Source: an uncultured Collinsella sp.
GTDB lineage: Bacteria; Actinomycetota; Coriobacteriia; Coriobacteriales; Coriobacteriaceae
Direction: 5' to 3'
Assembly (NCBI GenBank): GCA_902492825.1
Contig: CABUMZ010000054.1
Coordinates: forward strand, 1 to 11,706
Length of the DNA stretch: 11,706 bases
The notes beneath the pieces are model-generated. The model ran no database searches and was not told the origin of the DNA. It saw only the letters and a program-made list of their open reading frames with translations. Positions 6,537-11,706 of this stretch are shown here, in pieces. The position numbers and the translations under genes were made by a program. Position 1 is the first letter of the stretch. Each line of letters opens with the position of its first letter.

Positions 6537-6751
6537 GGTCAAAAAATGGCAAAAATGAGTACTGCTACTTTGTTTGCAACATATAAATAGACAGTATTTG
6601 CTTAAGTTACGCAACATATGTCCATTATAAGGACTAACAGTTGGATCAAAATCATGCTTTCATCGCCATTTCGACTTGTTATCTGGCCTTATTAGTCCAA
6701 AATTGCTGCTATCAAATCGGTAGCAGTACTCATATTTGATGTTTTTTGACC
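6537..6751. mobile_element. 215-base AT-rich element with 32-base terminal inverted repeats (MITE-like)
   Basis: The left arm 6537-6568 and the reverse complement of 6720-6751 match at 28 of 32 positions. Both begin GGTCAAAAAA and end ATGAGTACTGCTAC, and the four mismatches are at arm positions 11-13 and 18. The interior is AT-rich and unlike the flanking GC-rich DNA. It holds a 7-base inverted pair (GGACTAA 6631-6637, TTAGTCC 6692-6698) and a 9-base direct repeat GCAACATAT (6576-6584, 6611-6619). No open frame with a start and ribosome site is visible, so any transposase would have to act from elsewhere. No clear target duplication is seen at the edges. A non-autonomous transposon relic is the simplest reading; a regulatory or terminator structure between convergent genes is the alternative. 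Confidence 0.6.
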
Positions 6752-6763
6752 AGCAGGACTCCC

Positions 6764-6784
6764 TGCCTTAGCAAATCTAAGGCA
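6764..6784. other. Perfect 8-base hairpin between the inverted-repeat element and argD
   Basis: TGCCTTAG (6764-6771) pairs perfectly with CTAAGGCA (6777-6784) around CAAAT. It lies about 85 bases past the argD stop, where a terminator would be expected, but no T run follows on either strand. The remainder, 6785-6868, shows no gene or other clear structure. Confidence 0.45.
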
Positions 6785-6868
6785 AAACGGGCTCCAGACC
6801 GCTGAATCATGCCGCATAAAGCACGTCCACAGTCCGGAACCCGGTCCAAATTGAGTTATTGCACCGCG

Positions 6869-8152
6869 TTAGCCCAAGACACCCGACAGGATCTCGATCA
6901 GGCCGTCCACGTCGGCTTCCTCGCAGACGAGAGGCGGCAAGAAACGCAGCGTATGGGCACCCGTAGCGTTGATCACGGCACCAGCCCCCAATGCACGGGC
7001 CACAACGTCGTGAGCATCACCCGCAGTATCGTCAAGATCGCAGCCGAGCATCAGGCCACGGCCACGAACCTCTACCACATGCGGAAGCTTAGCCAGCGCC
7101 TGCTCCATATAGGCGCCCACCTTGGCAGCATGCTCGGCATAATCGCCACGCACAAGCGCGGAGAGCGTCGCGGCACATGCCGCGATGGCCAAGCAGCTAC
7201 CGCCAAAGGTCGAGCCGTGGTCGCCCGGCTTAAACACGTCGGCAATCTCCTTCTTTGCCACGACGGCACCCATGGGCACGCCGTCGGCAATGCCCTTGGC
7301 AAGGCTCATGATGTCGGGCTCCACGCCATAGGTCTGGAACGCAAACGGCTTGCCGGAGCGGAAGATGCCGCACTGGACCTCGTCGGCGATAAGCACGGCG
7401 CCCACTTCGTGTGCCAGGTCGCGCGCTGCCGCCATAAACTCCTCGGTCATGGGGTGCACGCCACTCTCACCCTGGATCGGTTCGAGCATCACGGCACAAA
7501 TTTCGCACCCCAGCTGCTTAAAGATTGCACGCAGTTCATCGACATCGTTGGGCGTGCAGGCCACAAAGCCACCCGGCAGCGGGCGGAAACTGTCCTGCAG
7601 CCAATCCTGCATGGTGGCGGCAATGGTCTCGAGCGTACGGCCGTGGAAGCCGCCGCGCATGCACACGATGGTGTTGCCGCCATTACCGGCACGCTTGGCG
7701 TACAGGCGCGCGAGCTTCATCGAGCCCTCGTTGGCCTCGGCGCCAGAGTTGGCAAAGAAGGTCTCCCAAACCTGCTCATCCGCAGCCGGGGCACCAAGAG
7801 CAGCTGCCGTGGTCTCATCGCCGGCGGCAATGGCATCGGCAAGCACGCGCGCACCATCTACGTCGTCGTTAGCAAGCTTGGACAGCAGCGCCGCGACCTG
7901 TCCGCGCTGCTCGATGTAGAAGTAATTGGAGACATGCATGAGCTTTTTGGTCTGCGCCTCGAGCGCCGAGAGCACAGCCGGGTCGCCATGACCTAGGCTG
8001 CACACGCCGATGCCGGCAAGAAAGTCGAGGTACTCACGGCCATCGTCGCCGGTGAGCTTCATGCCGTGACCCTCGACAAACTCGACCGGAGAGCGGCCAA
8101 AGGTATGCATAACGTAATGGGATTCAAGCGATTGCTGAGCTGCAAGTGACAT
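6869..8152 (-). CDS. argD: Acetylornithine aminotransferase
   Basis: ArgD is a cytoplasmic PLP enzyme that interconverts N-acetylglutamate semialdehyde and N-acetylornithine using glutamate. The 427-residue protein shows LDFLAGIGVCSLGHGDP (42-58), FANSGAEANEGSMKLAR (133-149), GGFHGRT (167-173), PIQGESGV (225-232), DEVQCGIFRSG (257-267; the family usually reads DEVQTG), the Schiff-base lysine in SLAKGIADG (Lys286) and LRFLPPL (402-408). It is about 20 residues longer than E. coli ArgD. The extra residues appear as an Ala/Asp-rich stretch at roughly 95-127, just before the FANSG motif. The ATG at 8152 has AAAGG 6 bases upstream. It is the last gene of the argCJBD run, 69 bases after argB. Related aminotransferases (succinylornithine, GABA) share this fold, but the operon decides the call. 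Confidence 0.96.
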   Translation of the reverse strand: MSLAAQQSLESHYVMHTFGRSPVEFVEGHGMKLTGDDGREYLDFLAGIGVCSLGHGDPAVLSALEAQTKKLMHVSNYFYIEQRGQVAALLSKLANDDVDGARVLADAIAAGDETTAAALGAPAADEQVWETFFANSGAEANEGSMKLARLYAKRAGNGGNTIVCMRGGFHGRTLETIAATMQDWLQDSFRPLPGGFVACTPNDVDELRAIFKQLGCEICAVMLEPIQGESGVHPMTEEFMAAARDLAHEVGAVLIADEVQCGIFRSGKPFAFQTYGVEPDIMSLAKGIADGVPMGAVVAKKEIADVFKPGDHGSTFGGSCLAIAACAATLSALVRGDYAEHAAKVGAYMEQALAKLPHVVEVRGRGLMLGCDLDDTAGDAHDVVARALGAGAVINATGAHTLRFLPPLVCEEADVDGLIEILSGVLG

Positions 8153-8169
8153 GGGATGCCTTTCGTTGG

Positions 8170-8183
8170 GCGCCAGACGGCGC
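8170..8183 (-). other. Small hairpin just upstream of the argD ribosome site
   Basis: GCGCC (8170-8174) pairs with GGCGC (8179-8183) around four bases. It sits in the argB-argD spacer just before the AAAGG site. It may affect argD translation or mRNA processing, but a 5-base GC stem can arise by chance. Confidence 0.3.
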
Positions 8184-8221
8184 GGGGCTATGGGTGCAGG
8201 AATGGGGCGGCTGCGGGTCAG

Positions 8222-9202
8222 CTAGACCGTCTGAAGCTTCTCGACCTCGTCAAGGTTCTCGGTCAGACGCGCAGCAAACGTCGAAAGCGGATGCGGATGC
8301 GTATCGAACTCGTAAGCCGTCTCGGTGGAATGGATCACGGTGCCGACGCCGGCATCGGTCAGCAGCTCCAGGAGCAGCGAATGCGGCGTAGTACCGTTAA
8401 TGATGTGGGCACGAAATACGCCGCCGGTAAGCGCATCGACGGCCGCGCGCAGCTTGGGAATCATGCCCTTATCGACCTCGCCGCCGTAGAGCATTTCGTT
8501 AACCTCGTCGAGCGTTAGGTTGGAGATAAGCGAGTCCTTGTCGCTAAAGTCCTTGTACAGGCCATCGACATCGGTCAAAAAGATCGCCTTATGCGCGTGG
8601 AGCGCCGCGGCAACGGCACCGGCGGCGGTGTCGGCGTTGATGTTGAAGAAACCGCCGTCCTCCCCCGCCGCGACGGTAGCGATGACGGGGATGTACTCGC
8701 TATCGAGTAAGCGCTCGATATAGTCGGTGTTGACGTGCGTCACTTTGCCCACGCGACCGAGCTCGGGGTCGAGCGGCTCGGCGATGAGCGTGCCGGCATC
8801 GCTGCCCGACACGCCCACGGCCAGGTTGCCATGGTGGTTGAGCGCTGCGACCAGCTCCTGGTTGACCTTACCGCCCAGCACCTCGCGCACGATATCCATA
8901 GTCGCCGGCGTGGTCACGCGCTGGCCGTTCTTAAAATCGACGGGAATATCGTAATGGCTCAGCGCCTCGTTGATGGCCTTGCCGCCGCCGTGCACGATGA
9001 CGGGGCGCATACCGATGATCTTGAGCAAAACGATGTCGCTCATCACGTCGCGGCGCAGCTGCTCATCAACCATGGCGGCTCCGCCATATTTGATAACAAC
9101 CGTCTTGCCGGTCAGGTTCTTAATCCACGGCAGCGCTTCGAACAGCAGCTGCGCGGTTGCTTCGTTGGATTCGCTCGAACGACAATCGCGTGCGAATTTC
9201 AT
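8222..9202 (-). CDS. argB: Acetylglutamate kinase, arginine-sensitive type
   Basis: ArgB phosphorylates N-acetylglutamate with ATP, the committed step of the acetylated arginine route. Numbered from 9202 (326 residues), it shows VIKYGGAAM (36-44), VHGGGKAI (70-77), NGQRVTT (92-98), NINADTAAG (188-196), FLTDVDGLY (208-216) and KGMIPKL (245-251). An extended N-terminal helix region precedes GKTVVIKYGG, and the PHSLLLELLTDAGVGT signature (273-288) lies near the end. Both are features of feedback-inhibited, hexameric kinases, so arginine control is likely. The enzyme is longer than E. coli ArgB (258), with about 36 residues beyond the GT-V-I core end. An in-frame ATG at 9262 would add 20 residues but lacks a ribosome site; 9202 has GAGG at 9209-9212. 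It lies 81 bases after argJ. Confidence 0.96.
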   Translation of the reverse strand: MKFARDCRSSESNEATAQLLFEALPWIKNLTGKTVVIKYGGAAMVDEQLRRDVMSDIVLLKIIGMRPVIVHGGGKAINEALSHYDIPVDFKNGQRVTTPATMDIVREVLGGKVNQELVAALNHHGNLAVGVSGSDAGTLIAEPLDPELGRVGKVTHVNTDYIERLLDSEYIPVIATVAAGEDGGFFNINADTAAGAVAAALHAHKAIFLTDVDGLYKDFSDKDSLISNLTLDEVNEMLYGGEVDKGMIPKLRAAVDALTGGVFRAHIINGTTPHSLLLELLTDAGVGTVIHSTETAYEFDTHPHPLSTFAARLTENLDEVEKLQTV

Positions 9203-9208
9203 AATCTG

Positions 9209-9212
9209 CCTC
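9209..9212 (-). promoter_or_regulatory. Ribosome binding site that sets the argB start
   Basis: GAGG on the minus strand lies 6 bases before the ATG at 9202. The alternative ATG at 9262 would encode a 20-residue leader unlike the family, so 9202 is preferred. Confidence 0.7.
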
Positions 9213-9283
9213 GTCTTTCGTATCGTTATCGCGCCGTGCTCCGCTGTCCGCAATCGCGGCAAGATGCGCAGCGTGCCCGGAAT

Positions 9284-10552
9284 CTAGGAACGGTAGTCGC
9301 CGTTGATGGAGATGTACTCATGCGTGAGGTCGCAGGTCCACACGGTCGTTGCCGCGTCGCCTGCGCCCAGGTCGGCCGAGATCACGATCTCGGGCGCCTC
9401 GAAACGTCGTAGAGCCTCGTCCTCATCAAAGGGAACAGTCAGACCGTCGCGACAGACAGGCATGCCCATCATGTCGATGGAAACGTCTTCCTGATTAAAC
9501 TTCACGCCGCACTTGCCAAGCGCCATGGCAACACGGCCCCAGTTGCAGTCGTGGCCGGCGATGCAGGTCTTAACGAGCGGCGAGTTGGCAACGGCACGGG
9601 CGGCGATATCGGCCTCCTCGTCGTTCACGGCGCCGGTAACGTTGACCGTAACAAGCTTGGATGCGCCCTCACCATCGGCGGCGATATTGCGCGCCAGGCT
9701 CTCGCACACCTCGTGCACGGCAAATGCCAACTCGTCAAAGGCATCGGAGCCCTCGACGATAGGCTCGGCATCTGCGGCAGCGGCGCCGGAGGCAAGCATG
9801 ATGCAGGTGTCGTTGGTCGAAGTGTCGGAATCGACCGTTACCTTGTTAAAGGTCTGCTTGACGGTCGAGAGCAGCAGGGTATGAAGTGCCGCAGGCTCGA
9901 CGGGGGCATCGGTGGTGATAACTGCGATCATGGTGGCCATATTGGGCATGATCATGCCCGAGCCCTTGCACATTCCGCCTACCGAATAGACGTTGCCCGC
10001 ATGGCCCGCAGCCTCACTGACGTAGGACACGGCGTACTCCTTGGAGTGTGTGTCGGTCGTCATGATGGCGCGAGCGGCATCGGCGCCACCGTGGGCGGAG
10101 AGCGCCTCGTAGGCAGCAGGAATGGCGGTCTCAAACGTGTCGATCGGCAGAATCTGGCCAATCACACCCGTGGAGGCAACCAGAATCTGCTGGGGCTCGC
10201 AGCCGATGACCTGCGATGCGATGCTGCACGTCTCGCGCGCGCATGCAAGGCCGGTCTCACCCGTGGCGGCGTTGGCATTGCCAGAGTTGACCGAAACGCC
10301 GGCGATGATTCCGCAACCCTTGTCGGCACCGCCCAGGTTGGCACGGCTCACCTGCACGGGCGCCGCGCAAAAGCGATTGGTGGTAAACACGCCGGCACCG
10401 GGACAGGGTTTATCGGGCACGACGAGCGCGTAATCCAGACGCTCGGGGTTCTTGCGGAACCCAGCATGGATGCCCGCAGCCTTAAAACCAGCCGCAGCCG
10501 TAACGCCGCCCTCGACGGCGCGAATCTTGATATCAAACAGCTCGGTATTCAT
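9284..10552 (-). CDS. argJ: Bifunctional-type ornithine acetyltransferase (ArgJ)
   Basis: ArgJ moves the acetyl group from N-acetylornithine to glutamate, giving ornithine and N-acetylglutamate; some forms also use acetyl-CoA for the first step. The 422-residue precursor has the self-cleavage site in KGSGMIMPNMAT (196-207), with Thr207 as the new N-terminal nucleophile of the beta chain after the Ala206-Thr207 cut. It also shows SVNSGNANAATG (87-98), STGVIG (127-132) as the likely oxyanion-hole region, VDSDTSTND (240-248), HDCNWGR (334-340) and the C-terminal ISINGDYRS (414-422). All key positions are intact. The AAGGAG ribosome site (10564-10569) is 11 bases before the ATG, longer than usual. 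With argJ present, an argE deacetylase is not required. Sequence alone does not show whether it also acts as N-acetylglutamate synthase. Confidence 0.97.
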   Translation of the reverse strand: MNTELFDIKIRAVEGGVTAAAGFKAAGIHAGFRKNPERLDYALVVPDKPCPGAGVFTTNRFCAAPVQVSRANLGGADKGCGIIAGVSVNSGNANAATGETGLACARETCSIASQVIGCEPQQILVASTGVIGQILPIDTFETAIPAAYEALSAHGGADAARAIMTTDTHSKEYAVSYVSEAAGHAGNVYSVGGMCKGSGMIMPNMATMIAVITTDAPVEPAALHTLLLSTVKQTFNKVTVDSDTSTNDTCIMLASGAAAADAEPIVEGSDAFDELAFAVHEVCESLARNIAADGEGASKLVTVNVTGAVNDEEADIAARAVANSPLVKTCIAGHDCNWGRVAMALGKCGVKFNQEDVSIDMMGMPVCRDGLTVPFDEDEALRRFEAPEIVISADLGAGDAATTVWTCDLTHEYISINGDYRS

Positions 10553-10567
10553 CGTCTTTATGACTCC

Positions 10568-10621
10568 TTATGTCAAACAAAAAACGGACATCGGTTGGTG
10601 CGCCATGCCAGTCGTAATCAT
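10568..10621 (-). CDS. Possible 17-codon leader ORF before argJ
   Basis: A short frame, ATG at 10621 to TAA at 10568, reads MITTGMAHQPMSVFCLT. Its stop overlaps the argJ ribosome site, which could couple its translation to argJ. It has no convincing ribosome site of its own and contains no arginine codons, so it is not a classical attenuation peptide. Chance is a real alternative. Confidence 0.2.
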   Translation of the reverse strand: MITTGMAHQPMSVFCLT

Positions 10622-10634
10622 GAGACCAGCTTAA

Positions 10635-10650
10635 GAGTGGCACCCCACTC
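10635..10650. other. Perfect hairpin in the argC-argJ spacer
   Basis: GAGTGG (10635-10640) pairs with CCACTC (10645-10650) around CACC. It lies in the 134-base argC-argJ spacer, the longest in the cluster. No T run follows, so it is not an intrinsic terminator; mRNA processing or stabilisation is possible. Confidence 0.45.
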
Positions 10651-10686
10651 GATGCCCGACTACCAAATCGTTAACAATCGAATGTG

Positions 10687-11706
10687 CTACACCGGGCACG
10701 CCACTGTGGGCAAGCCTCGTCGCTCGTCAAAGCCAAAGACGATATTGGCACACTGGACCGCTTGGCCCGCAGCGCCCTTGCACAGATTGTCGATGGCGCC
10801 CGTCGCCACCAGCACGCCCGCGCGCTTGTTGAGCGCGAGGCCAATCTGGGCGGCGTTGGTTCCGACGACCGAAGCCGTCTTGGGCTGCTGGCCGGCGTCG
10901 AGCACACGCACAAAGGTGCGTCCAGCGTAGAACTGCTTGTAATAGTCGACAACATCCTCAAGAGCCAGGGAGTCGATGGCCTGCGGCGTGAACGGCAGCG
11001 TCACCGTGGAGAGCAGGCCGCGCTTGAGCGGTGCCAGATGCGGGGTGAAGACGATGCGATCGGTCAGGCCAAGGATTTGCTCAATCTCGGGCGTATGACG
11101 ATGCTTGCCTACGCCATAGGCCTCCAGGTTCTCGTCCGCGCTGCAAAAATGCGTACGAGCGTTGCAGGACTTGCCGGCACCCGTTACACCGCTGATGGCA
11201 TCGACAATCACGGGACCGTTCTCGGCCACCCAGCCCGCACGCACGGCAGGAGCGGCAGCAAGGCTCGTTGCGGTGGGATAGCAACCGGCGCAGGCGACCA
11301 GCACGGGTTTGCCGTCGGCATGGTCGGATTCGGCGGTCTCCAGGTCCTGGCAGAACAGCTCGGGCAGGCCAAAGGCACGGGTCTTGAGCAGCTCGGGGCT
11401 CGTATGCTCGGCGGCATACCACGTCTCAAAGACGGACGCGTCGTTCAGGCGGTAGTCGGCCGAAAGATCAAAGCAGGAGACGCCCGATGCAAGCAGCGCG
11501 GGCACCTGTGCCATGGCAGCCGTGTGCGGCACGGCAAGAAAAACCGCATCGCAGCTCTTGAGCTCGGGGGCGTCATGCGTGGTGAAAACCAGATCGCTCA
11601 CGCCAGCAAAGCTCGGATACACCGCGGACAGCGGCTGGCCGGCATCGGCGTTGGACGTAATGGCAACAAGTTCAAACTCGGGATGGCCGAGCACGAGGCG
11701 AATGAG
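10687..11706 (-). CDS. argC: N-acetyl-gamma-glutamyl-phosphate reductase, N-terminus cut by window edge
   Basis: ArgC reduces N-acetylglutamyl phosphate with NADPH to the semialdehyde, just before ArgD acts. The frame runs to the window edge, reading LIRLVLGHPEFELVAI, so roughly 20 residues with the GxxGxxG nucleotide-binding start are missing. The GTG at 11694 is an internal valine codon, not a start. Counting from that codon, the protein shows DLSADYRL (76-83), FGLPELF (108-114), the catalytic cysteine in CAGCYPTA (Cys138; the family usually has NPGCYPT), ISGVTGAGK (167-175), HRHTPEI (198-204) for substrate binding, TPHLAPLKRG (217-226) and DNLCKGAAGQA (302-312). It is probably the first gene of the argCJBD operon, and its promoter and any ArgR operator lie outside the window. 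It ends 134 bases before argJ. Confidence 0.95.
   Translation of the reverse strand, partial: LIRLVLGHPEFELVAITSNADAGQPLSAVYPSFAGVSDLVFTTHDAPELKSCDAVFLAVPHTAAMAQVPALLASGVSCFDLSADYRLNDASVFETWYAAEHTSPELLKTRAFGLPELFCQDLETAESDHADGKPVLVACAGCYPTATSLAAAPAVRAGWVAENGPVIVDAISGVTGAGKSCNARTHFCSADENLEAYGVGKHRHTPEIEQILGLTDRIVFTPHLAPLKRGLLSTVTLPFTPQAIDSLALEDVVDYYKQFYAGRTFVRVLDAGQQPKTASVVGTNAAQIGLALNKRAGVLVATGAIDNLCKGAAGQAVQCANIVFGFDERRGLPTVACPV

Noticed and set aside
6166..6617. Minus-strand frames with phrases such as MRDSNPQP and LAGSNP across the tRNA region
   Set aside because: These are translations of the antisense of the tRNA and its repeat copies, a common annotation artefact, with no ribosome sites.
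10553..10686. ArgR-type operator or T-box before argJ
   Set aside because: No pair of ARG-box half-sites and no T-box or specifier structure could be recognised; any operator probably lies upstream of argC.
11694..11694. GTG as the argC start codon
   Set aside because: The frame is open to the window edge with family-like residues (LIRLV) upstream, and the nucleotide-binding N-terminus would be missing.
1..11706. CRISPR array, prophage genes, defence genes or a complete insertion sequence
   Set aside because: No regular spaced repeats and no transposase, integrase, Cas or phage-like protein was found. The only mobile-looking DNA is the non-coding element at 6537-6751.

Overview
The window looks like chromosomal DNA from a high-GC Gram-positive bacterium. 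Gene order, codon use and protein style fit the Coriobacteriia, and Collinsella or a close relative is my best guess. That placement rests on recognition, not on a search. All nine protein genes are on the minus strand. The only gene on the plus strand is a tRNA. Most genes are ordinary housekeeping genes; the unusual material is in the 610-base gap at 6259-6868.

Right side (11706 down to 6869): an arginine/ornithine cluster transcribed leftwards as argC (5' end outside the window), argJ, argB and argD. Together they turn N-acetylglutamate into N-acetylornithine, and ArgJ recycles the acetyl group and releases ornithine. Spacers are 134, 81 and 69 bases. The operon promoter lies outside the window.

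Middle (6868 down to 5996): argD (minus) and a tRNA-Val(UAC) gene (plus, 6183-6258) converge on a gene-free stretch. This stretch holds the tRNA terminator; a second, degenerate copy of the tRNA 3' end with its own terminator; a 94-base GC-rich run of very small hairpins; and a 215-base AT-rich element bounded by 32-base inverted repeats (28 of 32 matching). These features suggest insertion or duplication beside a tRNA gene.

Left side (5995 down to 1): asnB, a glutamine-dependent asparagine synthetase or related amidotransferase, ends at a clear intrinsic terminator. A probable promoter overlapping that terminator's T tract starts a second unit: murE, a HAD-family phosphatase, murI and rph (3' end outside the window). 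MurE and MurI supply peptidoglycan precursors. RNase PH trims tRNA 3' ends. The MurE carries EDPA where diaminopimelate-adding enzymes carry DNPR, so its third-position amino acid is probably not meso-diaminopimelate. An AsnB-type protein beside mur genes also raises the possibility of peptidoglycan amidation.
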